Positions 8,583 through 19,076 of a stretch of DNA of 60,069 bases are shown here, piece after piece. The notes below the pieces were generated by a model. It ran no database searches, had not been told where the DNA came from, and worked only from the letters and a program-made list of their open reading frames with translations. Each line of letters opens with the position of its first letter. Positions within the stretch are counted from its first letter, which is position 1. The position numbers and the translations under genes were made by a program. The stretch spans positions 1-60,069 of the forward strand of contig NZ_NRRW01000021.1 in the NCBI RefSeq assembly GCF_016583835.1, written 5' to 3'. The DNA comes from Thiococcus pfennigii. Lineage in GTDB: Bacteria; Pseudomonadota; Gammaproteobacteria; Chromatiales; Chromatiaceae.

Positions 8583-10074
8583 GGATCTCGGCGCGGACCA
8601 GCTCGGCGGCGACGCCGCGCTCGGCCAGCCGGGCGCGGACTGCGGCGACCTGGGCCGCCGGGCCGATGACGTAATAGCGCATCCCGCTCGCGTCGGGGAG
8701 ATCGGCCTCCAGCGTCACCAGCAGATCCTCGGCGCGCTCGGTGACGAGCGGTGTGAAGTGGAAGTTGTCGAGGCTCTCCTTGAGCGCGCGGCCCCAGTGC
8801 CCCTGGTGGTGGTCCTCGGGGCGGGCGACCGCCCAGTAGAGGTGGAAGGCCTCGATCGTGTCGATCGAGACCGCGTGTTCGATGAGGCTCTTGACCGGTG
8901 CGATACCCTCGCCGAAGGCGATGAAGACGGCTGGCTCCGGGGCGTCCTCGGCGAGCACGAAGGTCCCAGTCGGCCCGCGCACCTCGATGAGTTGGCCGTG
9001 ATGGGTGTGGTCGAAGACGGTGACGGCGAAGGGGTCGTCCGGGCGGCGCGCGACGAAGAACTGGAGGTTGCGACCGTTGCAGGGGCAGCTGGCGACGTAG
9101 CGCTCGGCGCGGCTGCCGTCCTCCAGCGTCAGCTGGACTCGTTGACCGGCCATGTAGCGCAGCGTCTGGGTGCGCGGGGTCTGCACGTGCAAGACCGCCA
9201 AATCCGGCGTCAGGCGCTCGACCTTGCGCACGCTGGCGCGGATCTCCTGCGGTGGCAGATCGGCGACCGAGACCGCCTCGGCGGCCTCGAGGACCAGATC
9301 CGTGACGGCCGTGTTGGAGCAGGCGAGGCAGTAGCCCATCTGCTTCTCGCGCTCGCTCAGGACATAGTCGTGCTCGCGGATCTTGCGCACCTCGCCGCTG
9401 ACGATGCGCGCCTTGCAGGTCCCGCAATTGCCGCTCGAGCAGCCGTAGCTCAGGTTGAGCCCGGCGCGCACCGAGGCGTCGAGGATCGACTCGCTGCCCT
9501 CGACGAAGAATTCGTGACCGCTCGGGATAAGCTTGATGTGGGCCGCCATGATGCGCAGGAAGGTGTCGCGTGCCAGGAGCCTCGATTGACTTTCAACGCC
9601 TGGGTGGGTCTGGAGATCCTCACGGTTCGCGGCGAGCCAGGCGAGCAGCCCGTCGAGCCGGCCGGCGAGCGCTGGCGAGGCCTCCTCGGCGAGGGCCGCG
9701 ATGCGCATCGCCAGTTCGTCGAGGAGGCCTTCGAGGGCCTCGAGCGAGACGACCTTGTTGGTCAGGACCTCGCTGATCGCCCGCAGCCGCGCGACCAGGA
9801 TCTCGGGGCTCGGCAGGGTCGTGTCCGTGTCGCCCCCGCGGCGCGGCGTCGCCTCGGCCTTGATGCGCTCGACCCGCGCGAGCTCCTGGTCGTCGCTCAG
9901 CTGGATCTGCGGATAGAGCCGCAGCAGCTCGGTGGCCGAGATCCGGCCCTCGAAGGTCTCGATCTCGCCGCGGCGGATGCGTCGCTGGAGCTCGGCGCGG
10001 TTCACGCCGGCCAGGCGGGCAGCGCGGGTCAGGGTCAGGAGCGACGAGGCCCCCGGGTCGGGTCGTGTCGACAT
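8575..10074 (-). CDS. HTH-like domain fused to [2Fe-2S] ferredoxin and FAD/NAD(P) reductase
   Basis: A 499-residue multidomain protein. Residues about 14-55 (LTRAARLAGVNRAELQRRIR, then GEIETFEGRISATELLRLYP) look like a MerR/excisionase-type DNA-binding motif. Residues 60-175 are mainly helical. A plant-type ferredoxin domain follows with Cys212, Cys217, Cys220 and Cys252, plus an extra Cys249. The C-terminal half resembles ferredoxin-NADP reductase: an FAD loop RYVASCPCNG at 325-334 instead of the usual RxYS(I/L)A, and an NAD(P) loop GEGIAPV near 388. It could be a CDP-glucoseen-reductase-like enzyme or a redox-responsive regulator. The cupin gene lies 46 bases upstream on the same strand. 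Function is unknown. Confidence 0.85.
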   Translation of the reverse strand: MSTRPDPGASSLLTLTRAARLAGVNRAELQRRIRRGEIETFEGRISATELLRLYPQIQLSDDQELARVERIKAEATPRRGGDTDTTLPSPEILVARLRAISEVLTNKVVSLEALEGLLDELAMRIAALAEEASPALAGRLDGLLAWLAANREDLQTHPGVESQSRLLARDTFLRIMAAHIKLIPSGHEFFVEGSESILDASVRAGLNLSYGCSSGNCGTCKARIVSGEVRKIREHDYVLSEREKQMGYCLACSNTAVTDLVLEAAEAVSVADLPPQEIRASVRKVERLTPDLAVLHVQTPRTQTLRYMAGQRVQLTLEDGSRAERYVASCPCNGRNLQFFVARRPDDPFAVTVFDHTHHGQLIEVRGPTGTFVLAEDAPEPAVFIAFGEGIAPVKSLIEHAVSIDTIEAFHLYWAVARPEDHHQGHWGRALKESLDNFHFTPLVTERAEDLLVTLEADLPDASGMRYYVIGPAAQVAAVRARLAERGVAAELVRAEILE

Positions 10075-10120
10075 GGCGCGTCATCTCGCTGGCAGCGTGT
10101 CGGCGATCTTGGCTGGCGGC

Positions 10121-10402
10121 TCAGTCGAGCCGATAGTGCTTCTCGAGCGGTTCGTGGACCTCCCAGGTGCAGCGCAGGCCGGCCGGGAAGCGGATCAGGT
10201 CGCCGCGGCCGAAGGTCTGCGGCGCGCCGCCTTCGGGGGTGACGGTGAAGCGCCCGCGAAGCACGTAGCAGGTCTCCTCGCGCTCGTAGTGCCACGGGAA
10301 GGTCGAGACCTCCTTGGTCCAGATCGGCCAGTCCTCGACGCCGAGCACCTCGAGCTTGGCGGGCGAGGGTTTGTGCTCGTGGAGGATCGTCAGGTCATCC
10401 AT
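10121..10402 (-). CDS. Small cupin-domain protein
   Basis: A 93-residue single cupin barrel of the DUF861 / ureidoglycine-aminohydrolase-like type. Conserved segments are WPIWTKEVSTFPWHYEREET, CYVLRGRFTVTP and GRGDLIRFPAGLRCTWEV. The usual metal-binding His set of cupins is partly replaced here (WHYEREETCYVL). It is transcribed first, before the ferredoxin-reductase fusion, so the two may work together. No substrate can be assigned. It is divergent from pncC across a 181-base gap. Confidence 0.85.
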   Translation of the reverse strand: MDDLTILHEHKPSPAKLEVLGVEDWPIWTKEVSTFPWHYEREETCYVLRGRFTVTPEGGAPQTFGRGDLIRFPAGLRCTWEVHEPLEKHYRLD

Positions 10403-10583
10403 CGGTCAGGTTCTCCGCGGCGGAGTGGGCACGATGACGCCCGTCGCCGGGCCTGTCGTTCCTGTCTGTATGACGGTTCGTGCCGGGCCTGTCAACCGGG
10501 GGGCGCGGGACGGTGTATCCGCGCGATCGCCGAAGCGGCGCGAGGGGCTTGTCCCGGCGCGGCGGTTGGGCGACACTCGTATC

Positions 10584-11078
10584 ATGTCCGAGACCCTCGA
10601 CATCCTCTCCCACGCGCTCGGTCAGCGGCTCGCGGCCGCCGGCCTGCGGTTGGCGACGGCGGAATCCTGCACCGGCGGCTGGCTGGCCAAGGTGGTGACC
10701 GATATCCCGGGCAGCAGCGGCTGGTTCGATCGGGGCTTCGTCGTCTATTCGAACGCGGCCAAGACGCAGATGCTCGGCGTCGACGCCGGCACGATCGCGA
10801 CCGAAGGGGCCGTCAGCGAGCCGGTCGCGCGGGCGATGGCGGTCGGGGCCTTGGCCCGCAGCGATGCCCAGATCGCCATTGCGATCACCGGGATCGCCGG
10901 GCCCGAGGGCGGCAGCGACGACAAGCCCGTCGGCACCGTCTGGTTCGCCTGGGCGTTCGCCGACGGCGAGGTCAGCGCGCAACGCTTGCAGTTCGCCGGC
11001 AATCGCGAGGAGGTCCGGCACCAATCGGTACGCGTCGCGCTGGAGCGTCTGAGCGAACTGCTCGGCCCGGGTGACTGA
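10584..11078 (+). CDS. pncC: Nicotinamide-nucleotide amidase PncC (CinA C-terminal domain)
   Basis: A 164-residue stand-alone CinA_C domain that deamidates nicotinamide mononucleotide to nicotinate mononucleotide in pyridine nucleotide salvage. Signatures: ATAESCTGGWLAKVVTDIPG, then SSGWFDRGFVVYSNAAKTQM, then GIAGPEGGSDDKPVGTVWFA. The N-terminal molybdopterin-binding-like domain of full CinA is absent. It lies just upstream of thpR and recA, a common gammaproteobacterial order, and overlaps thpR by 8 bases. Confidence 0.93.
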   Translation: MSETLDILSHALGQRLAAAGLRLATAESCTGGWLAKVVTDIPGSSGWFDRGFVVYSNAAKTQMLGVDAGTIATEGAVSEPVARAMAVGALARSDAQIAIAITGIAGPEGGSDDKPVGTVWFAWAFADGEVSAQRLQFAGNREEVRHQSVRVALERLSELLGPGD

Positions 11079-11589
11079 ACGCCTCTTCCTGGCCCTCTGG
11101 CCGGGTGCCGCCGTGCGGCGCACGCTCGCCGCCCTGGTACGCGGTGCGGCCGCTGCGCACGGGCGTCCGACCCATCCAGCCGATCTCCATCTGACCCTCG
11201 TCTTCCTCGGCCCGCTCGGCGAGTCGCAGCGCCGCTGTGTCGAGCAGGTCGCCGATGCGCTGCATGCGGCGCCGTTCCGACTGCGGCTCGAGCGGCTCGG
11301 CCACTGGCGCGGGCCGCGGGTCCTCTGGTGCGCCCCGAACGAGACCCCGGCCGGTCTGGTCCGCCTCGTCGACGGGCTCAACGCGGGACTGACCGACTGT
11401 GGTCTGGCCCTGGAGCGGCGTCCCTATCGGCCCCATGTCACGCTCGCACGCCAGGTCGGCGCCGATCCGCCCGACGAGCGGCCGATCGCGCCGATCGACT
11501 GGCCCGTCGGCGACTTCGTCCTCGCCGGCGGCAGCGGCGGCGGGCCGCCGCGCTATCGCATCCATCGCCGCTGGCCGCTTCGGCCATGA
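11071..11589 (+). CDS. thpR: RNA 2',3'-cyclic phosphodiesterase ThpR
   Basis: 2H phosphoesterase of 172 residues, formerly called 2'-5' RNA ligase LigT. The two catalytic HxT motifs are present: HLTLVFLG near residue 33 and HVTLAR near residue 121. It hydrolyses 2',3'-cyclic phosphate RNA ends. The GTG start lies inside the end of pncC (8-base overlap), suggesting coupled translation. recA follows after 96 bases that carry its own regulatory region. Confidence 0.92.
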   Translation: MTERLFLALWPGAAVRRTLAALVRGAAAAHGRPTHPADLHLTLVFLGPLGESQRRCVEQVADALHAAPFRLRLERLGHWRGPRVLWCAPNETPAGLVRLVDGLNAGLTDCGLALERRPYRPHVTLARQVGADPPDERPIAPIDWPVGDFVLAGGSGGGPPRYRIHRRWPLRP

Positions 11590-11617
11590 TCATGATGGGG
11601 TATGACGAGCGCGGTTT

Positions 11618-11632
11618 TATTATGGAATAATA
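11618..11632. promoter_or_regulatory. AT-rich inverted repeat upstream of recA
   Basis: A perfect inverted repeat TATTAT-GGA-ATAATA stands out in an otherwise GC-rich 96-base gap and lies 54 bases before the recA start. It could be the promoter -10 region and/or an operator. It does not match the enterobacterial LexA box (CTGT-N8-ACAG), and I see no such box nearby. Confidence 0.4.
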
Positions 11633-11685
11633 GTGTATTGACCAGCGACGGGACCTCCTGTCGCGCGTTCGCCTACGGAGAGCCA

Positions 11686-12717
11686 ATGGACGACAACCGC
11701 AAGAAGGCACTGGCCGCCGCCTTGTCGCAGATCGAGAAGCAGTTCGGCAAGGGCTCGGTCATGCGTATGGGCGACACCGGGGCCGTGCGCAGCGTCGATG
11801 TCATCTCCACCGGCTCGCTGGGGCTCGATCTCGCGCTCGGCATCGGCGGCCTGCCGCGGGGGCGCGTCGTCGAGATCTACGGTCCCGAGTCCTCCGGCAA
11901 GACGACGCTCAGCCTGCATGTGCTCGCCGAGGCCCAGAAGAAGGGCGGTACGGCCGCCTTCGTCGATGCCGAGCACGCCTTGGATCCGATCTACGCCGAG
12001 AAGCTCGGCGTGAACATGACCGACCTCCTCGTCTCCCAGCCCGACACCGGCGAGCAGGCCCTGGAGATCACCGACATGCTGGTGCGCTCGGGGGCCGTCG
12101 ATGTGGTCGTCGTCGACTCGGTCGCGGCCCTGACGCCGAAGGCCGAGATCGAGGGCGAGATGGGCGACTCTCATGTCGGCCTGCAGGCGCGGCTGATGTC
12201 GCAGGCGTTGCGCAAGCTGACCGCCAACATCAAGCGCTCCAACAGCATCGTCATCTTCATCAACCAGATCCGCATGAAGATCGGCGTGATGTTCGGCTCG
12301 CCGGAGACCACCACTGGCGGCAATGCGCTCAAGTTCTACGCCTCGGTGCGCCTCGACATCCGGCGCACCGGCGCGATCAAGAAGGGCGACGAGGTCATCG
12401 GCAACGAGACCAAGGTCAAGGTCGTCAAGAACAAGATGGCCCCGCCGTTCCGCCAGGCGACCTTCGACATCCTCTACGGCGAGGGCGTCTCGCGCCTCGG
12501 CGAGGTCATCGATCTCGGGGTGCAGGCTGGCGTGGTCGAGAAGTCCGGGGCCTGGTACAGCTACGGCGGCAATCGCATCGGGCAGGGTAAGGACAATGTG
12601 CGCGGCTATCTGAAGGACAACCCCGCCCTGGCCGACGAGATCGAACGCAAGATCCGCGAACAGTTGCTACCGCAGACGGTCGGCGATACCGAGGCCGACG
12701 CGACGGTGGAGGCCTGA
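11686..12717 (+). CDS. recA: Recombinase RecA
   Basis: A 343-residue DNA strand-exchange ATPase and co-protease of the SOS response. Walker A is GPESSGKTT (near residue 66), and the conserved stretches [20 protein letters not shown] and [20 protein letters not shown] are intact. The length is typical. ATG 11686 gives [20 protein letters not shown], the usual N-terminus; an earlier in-frame ATG has no family support. A GGAGG sequence within its last codons probably serves recX. Confidence 0.98.
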   Translation: MDDNRKKALAAALSQIEKQFGKGSVMRMGDTGAVRSVDVISTGSLGLDLALGIGGLPRGRVVEIYGPESSGKTTLSLHVLAEAQKKGGTAAFVDAEHALDPIYAEKLGVNMTDLLVSQPDTGEQALEITDMLVRSGAVDVVVVDSVAALTPKAEIEGEMGDSHVGLQARLMSQALRKLTANIKRSNSIVIFINQIRMKIGVMFGSPETTTGGNALKFYASVRLDIRRTGAIKKGDEVIGNETKVKVVKNKMAPPFRQATFDILYGEGVSRLGEVIDLGVQAGVVEKSGAWYSYGGNRIGQGKDNVRGYLKDNPALADEIERKIREQLLPQTVGDTEADATVEA

Positions 12718-12719
12718 CC

Positions 12720-13160
12720 CTGGACCCGGAACCGCGAGACGTCGCGCTCCGCCTGCTCGCGGCGCGCGACCATAGCCGCCTGGAGTTGCGCCGCAAGCTC
12801 GTCGCCCGCGGATTCGCCCCCGAGGCGGTCGAGGCCGCACTCGATCGCCTTGGCGAAGAGGGGCTGCTCAGCGAGTCGCGCCTCGCCGAGGCCTATGTCG
12901 CCGAGCGCCTCGCGAAGGGCTTCGGGCCGTTGCGGGTGCGCGAGGAGTTGCGCCGCAAGGGTCTGGCCGACGCGCTGATCGATCCCCACCTCCAACACGA
13001 TACCGAGCAATGGCTGGAGCGGCTCGCCGCGGTCCACGACAAGCGCTATGGACCCGGCCGGCCGGGCGACCGCAAGGAACAGGCGCGCCGCGCCCGTTTC
13101 CTCGCCGCGCGGGGCTTCCCCGGCGAGTTGATCGGTCGCTTCCTGTTGCACGACGGCTGA
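12720..13160 (+). CDS. recX: RecA modulator RecX, probable CTG start
   Basis: Regulatory protein that limits RecA filament growth. It is 146 residues if started at 12720. The family N-terminus is visible: DVALRLLAARDHSRLELRRK, then LVARGFAPEAVEAALDRL. The first usual start codon in this frame is TTG 12786, which would cut off about 22 conserved residues. No ATG, GTG or TTG exists upstream back into recA. CTG 12720 lies two bases after the recA stop and 7 bases after a perfect GGAGG (12708-12712). I therefore choose CTG; a sequence error or TTG 12786 are the alternatives. Confidence 0.88.
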   Translation: MDPEPRDVALRLLAARDHSRLELRRKLVARGFAPEAVEAALDRLGEEGLLSESRLAEAYVAERLAKGFGPLRVREELRRKGLADALIDPHLQHDTEQWLERLAAVHDKRYGPGRPGDRKEQARRARFLAARGFPGELIGRFLLHDG

Positions 13161-13217
13161 GCGCCGCCGGGTGTCCAGCCAAACTCATCCATCTTCCAGC
13201 GTCCCGAGTCAGTCGCC

Positions 13218-15821
<2,604 letters not shown>

Positions 15822-15957
15822 CGGCGGCATCGCCGGCGCGCCCGCCTGTCGCGTCCGGCCGCGGCGGCGGAGCACGAGCCGCCATGATCGCCATTATTGC
15901 ATCCGACGGGCCGTCGTATTTGCATGACCCTTCTCAAATCTTCCTAACGGATCTCCC

Positions 15958-17181
15958 ATGTCTCTGATCGTTCAGAAGTACGGTGGCACCTCGGTGGGCA
16001 GCGTGGAACGGATCAATGCCGTCGCCGCGCGGGTCGCCGCCTGGCGGGAACGGGGGCATCAGGTGGTGGTCGTCGTCTCGGCGATGTCCGGGGAGACCAA
16101 TCGCCTGATCGAACTGGCGAAGGCCATCCAGCCGCGGCCCGCGCCGCGCGAACTCGACGTGCTGCTCGCGACCGGCGAGCAGGTCACGATCGCGCTGCTC
16201 GCGATGGCCCTCCAGCAGATCGGTTGCCCGGCGCGCTCCTACACGGGCGCGCAGATGAACATCCTCACCGACAGCGCCCACAACAAGGCGCGGATCCGCG
16301 ATATCGACGGTGCCCGCGTGCTGGCGGACCTGGCCGCCGGGCGGGTCGTCGTCGTCGCCGGCTTTCAGGGCGTCGACGAGAACGGCGACATCACGACGCT
16401 CGGTCGGGGCGGGTCGGACACCTCGGCCGTCGCCATCGCCGCGGCCCTGAAGGCCGACGAGTGCCAGATCTACACGGACGTCGACGGCGTCTACACGACC
16501 GACCCGCGCATCGAGCCGCGTGCCCGCAAGCTCTCGCGCATCACCTTCGAGGAGATGCTGGAGATGGCGAGCCTCGGCTCGAAGGTACTCCAGATCCGCG
16601 CAGTCGAGTTCGCCGGCAAGTACCGTGTCCCGTTGCGTGTCCTCTCGAGCTTCGAAGAGGGAGAGGGCACCCTGATCACCTTCGAGGAGGAAGTCGTGGA
16701 AGAGCCCAAGATCGCCGGCATCGCCTTCGCGCGCGACGAGGCCAAGTTGACCGTGCTCGGCGTGCCGGATCAGCCCGGCGTCGCGAGCCGCATCCTCGGG
16801 CCGATCGCGGCAGCCAATATCGAGGTGGACATGATCGTGCAGAACATCGCCGCCGACGAGGCGACGACGGACTTCACCTTCACCGTCCACCGCAACGATC
16901 ATCCGCGGGCGATCGAGATCCTGCAGGAGATCGCCCGCGAACTCGGCGCCCGTCAGGTCCTTGGCGACGAGCGCATCGTCAAGATCTCGCTCGTCGGGGT
17001 CGGGATGCGCTCGCACGCCGGCATCGCGAGCAAGATGTTCGCCGCCTTGGCGAAAGAGAAGATCAACATCCGCATGATCTCGACCTCGGAGATCAAGATC
17101 TCGGTGGTCGTCGACGAGCGTTACCTGGAGCTCGGCGTGCGCGCCCTGCACGAGGCGTTCGAACTGGATGTGCCGGCTTGA
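15958..17181 (+). CDS. lysC: Aspartate kinase
   Basis: A 407-residue monofunctional aspartokinase for the first step of Lys/Thr/Met synthesis. The kinase domain starts IVQKYGGTSVGSVERI and contains GRGGSDTSAVAIAAALKADE. The C-terminal ACT pair (about residues 265-405) is the feedback-sensing region. It lies between alaS and csrA, a known gammaproteobacterial arrangement. An in-frame GTG at 16696 behind GAGGAGG suggests a separate beta subunit (listed separately). Confidence 0.96.
   Translation: MSLIVQKYGGTSVGSVERINAVAARVAAWRERGHQVVVVVSAMSGETNRLIELAKAIQPRPAPRELDVLLATGEQVTIALLAMALQQIGCPARSYTGAQMNILTDSAHNKARIRDIDGARVLADLAAGRVVVVAGFQGVDENGDITTLGRGGSDTSAVAIAAALKADECQIYTDVDGVYTTDPRIEPRARKLSRITFEEMLEMASLGSKVLQIRAVEFAGKYRVPLRVLSSFEEGEGTLITFEEEVVEEPKIAGIAFARDEAKLTVLGVPDQPGVASRILGPIAAANIEVDMIVQNIAADEATTDFTFTVHRNDHPRAIEILQEIARELGARQVLGDERIVKISLVGVGMRSHAGIASKMFAALAKEKINIRMISTSEIKISVVVDERYLELGVRALHEAFELDVPA
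16696..17181 (+). CDS. Possible internally initiated aspartokinase beta subunit
   Basis: An in-frame GTG within lysC is preceded by GAGGAGG at 16685-16691, four bases upstream. It would give a 161-residue protein starting MEEPKIAGIAFARDEAKLTV and holding both ACT domains. Alpha2-beta2 aspartokinases of Bacillus and Corynebacterium use exactly this type of internal start to make the regulatory subunit. The site also encodes Glu-Glu-Glu in the main frame, so the match could be chance. Confidence 0.4.
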   Translation: MEEPKIAGIAFARDEAKLTVLGVPDQPGVASRILGPIAAANIEVDMIVQNIAADEATTDFTFTVHRNDHPRAIEILQEIARELGARQVLGDERIVKISLVGVGMRSHAGIASKMFAALAKEKINIRMISTSEIKISVVVDERYLELGVRALHEAFELDVPA

Positions 17182-17434
17182 TTTCGAACTCCTCCCCCCA
17201 ACCCTTGTCTTAGTTTGGAGACCGGATTCGATTATGAATATGTAAATAATGGATTTTTAACGATGGAGCCAATTGATAAAATCCCATGTCCGGAACTCTA
17301 ACTACTAGATTGGGCCGGGGCTTGGTTGGGTGCAGTCGGGACCGCGACCCAATGCCGTTAGCGGCGGTGGGGATACCGCCGTTCGGTGCGTCGGCACGGC
17401 TGCTTCGGAATTCGGAAAAGGGAGATTCAACGAA
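17182..17434 (+). promoter_or_regulatory. AT-rich leader region of csrA
   Basis: The 253 bases between lysC and csrA include an unusually AT-rich stretch (about 17230-17290). It is a likely csrA promoter and 5' UTR region. No exact promoter element can be assigned. Confidence 0.4.
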
Positions 17435-17662
17435 ATGTTGATCTTGACTCGTCGGGTCGGTGAGACCCTAATGATCGGCGATGAAGTCACCGTGACCGTC
17501 CTCGGCGTGAAGGGCAACCAGGTGCGCATCGGCGTGAACGCCCCGCGGGACGTGGCAGTGCACCGCGAGGAGATCTACGAACGCATCAAGCGCGAGCAGG
17601 CCGAAGGGACGGTGCGCGCGACCGATGCCGGGGTCGATCCCGTCGAGGATCGAGACCAGTAG
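17435..17662 (+). CDS. csrA: Carbon storage regulator CsrA
   Basis: A 75-residue RNA-binding post-transcriptional regulator that binds GGA motifs near ribosome sites. The core [20 protein letters not shown], then [16 protein letters not shown] and [14 protein letters not shown] is fully typical. The acidic C-terminal tail is about 14 residues longer than the 61-residue E. coli protein. The start ATG 17435 follows GGGAGA. It is followed by tRNA-Ser, as in many gammaproteobacteria. Confidence 0.97.
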   Translation: MLILTRRVGETLMIGDEVTVTVLGVKGNQVRIGVNAPRDVAVHREEIYERIKREQAEGTVRATDAGVDPVEDRDQ

Positions 17663-17787
17663 TCAGATGGGAAGGGCCAGGTTATAATCCTGCGTCTCGT
17701 GCGTCGAGGTGCCCACAGGTCTCGCGGACTTCGATTGGACGCACCGCTCGTCCGGCGGCCTGTGAGCCGAGTCGACGCCCTTCCTTT

Positions 17788-17878
17788 GGAGAGATGGCCG
17801 AGTGGCTGAAGGCGCTCCCCTGCTAAGGGAGTATGGGTCAAAAGCCCATCGAGGGTTCGAATCCCTCTCTCTCCGCCA
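17788..17878 (+). tRNA. tRNA-Ser(GCT)
   Basis: A 91-base class II tRNA with acceptor GGAGAGA / TCTCTCC, encoded GCCA end, anticodon arm CTCCC-CTGCTAA-GGGAG (anticodon GCT), a long variable arm (TATGGGTCAAAAGCCCATC) and T-loop GGTTCGAATCC. It lies 125 bases after csrA. Confidence 0.97.
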
Positions 17879-18077
17879 CCTCATTCGACCCTGATGATCG
17901 AGTCGGGATCCCCTTGTAGAAGGCGGACGGTCGCCTGACCCTCCATCGTATAATGGACGATTCGTGTCCATGTTTCGCGCGGTGCCACCTCTGATGTCCC
18001 TCCCGATCTGCGCACCGCCGCGTCTCGCTTCGGCGGTTCCGTGCGCCCCATCCGCATCGACCGCTGCATGGGATCGC

Positions 18078-19076
18078 CTATGGGTCGGTTCGAGGGTCCC
18101 TGGTGTCATCGTCGTTCGCGTAGCGTGACCCGACACGTCGGGAGCCGAGTGGTGCCGCCGATCTTCGAGTCCTCGCTACGGTGGCGTCCGCCGCCGGGTC
18201 ACACGCATCCAGCGTCCTTCGGTGCACGGGCGGGTCGGTACGCGGGACCTGATCGACCGGAGCGACCGGTTCGTCGGGCCGGCGCGGGGGCGTCGCATCC
18301 TCGGGAATGTCGTCGATCATCATGTCCGGCGTGTCGTGCCCCTCGAGATTGCGCACACGGACTGCGAGGTTCTCGCCGTCCCAGCGCAGCTCGTTGAAGC
18401 TCGGCGGCGTCGAGCGTAGGCGCCGGGACAAGGTCCCGGCGCCGATCATGCGGACCGGCCCATGCGCCGTCTCCTGCGTGAGGTCGAAGGCGTCATGGAC
18501 ATGGCCGGAGAGCACGGCGAGTACGTTGCGCTTGGCCAGTTCACCCATCCCCTTGCGGCCGCGTCTGGTCAGCGCGGTGCCTCGCGTGCCGGCTTCTCGC
18601 AAGGGGTGGTGCGCGGCCACCAGCGCGCGCGTCCCCTCGGGCAACGCATCGAGCGTCGCGAGGCATCGCCCCAGCGCCGCATCGGTCACCCAGCCCTTCG
18701 ACCAGTTCAGGCGCGGTTGCCAGCGCGCAACGGTCTTGAGCGGGACGATGACGAGCCCGGGCAGCTCGATCTCCACCTCGACCTTGTCCTCGATGGCCCG
18801 TATCCGCCTGTAAGGGTCGAAGAGGCGCTCGATGGGGTTGAAATAGGGCAGGTCGTGATTGCCTACCTCGACCGTGACCGGGACCTCCAGGGAGCGGATC
18901 CAAGTGCATGCTGCGTCGAATTCGCGCTGCCTTGCGCGCATCGTCAGATCGCCCGTGATCGCGACCGCATCGGGACGCTTGTCCGCAATTTCTCGTTTCA
19001 CCCAGTCGAGCGCGCGTCTGTCCTCGAGCCCGAAGTGGATGTCGCTCAGGTGGAAGAGCAGGCAGGGATCAGGCAT
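18078..19076 (-). CDS. Calcineurin-like metallophosphoesterase (CpdA-like)
   Basis: A 332-residue metal-dependent phosphoesterase, similar to cyclic-nucleotide phosphodiesterase CpdA/Icc. All metal-site motifs are present: HLSDIHFG (near residue 9), ITGDLT, VGNHD, AAHHPL and SGHVHD. The fold seems complete by about residue 250 (RVRNLEGHDTPDMMIDDI). The last 75 residues are Pro/Arg/Asp-rich and unlike the family, so the frame may simply run on into neighbouring intergenic DNA. The substrate is not determined by sequence. Confidence 0.88.
   Translation of the reverse strand: MPDPCLLFHLSDIHFGLEDRRALDWVKREIADKRPDAVAITGDLTMRARQREFDAACTWIRSLEVPVTVEVGNHDLPYFNPIERLFDPYRRIRAIEDKVEVEIELPGLVIVPLKTVARWQPRLNWSKGWVTDAALGRCLATLDALPEGTRALVAAHHPLREAGTRGTALTRRGRKGMGELAKRNVLAVLSGHVHDAFDLTQETAHGPVRMIGAGTLSRRLRSTPPSFNELRWDGENLAVRVRNLEGHDTPDMMIDDIPEDATPPRRPDEPVAPVDQVPRTDPPVHRRTLDACDPAADATVARTRRSAAPLGSRRVGSRYANDDDTRDPRTDP

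Noticed and set aside
8254-10242. 662-codon plus-strand frame opposite the ferredoxin-reductase gene
   Set aside because: Antisense shadow; the minus strand shows clear ferredoxin and reductase motifs.
17881-18077. Small minus-strand frame next to tRNA-Ser
   Set aside because: Sequence is unlike any protein and lies in the spacer between the tRNA and the phosphoesterase gene.
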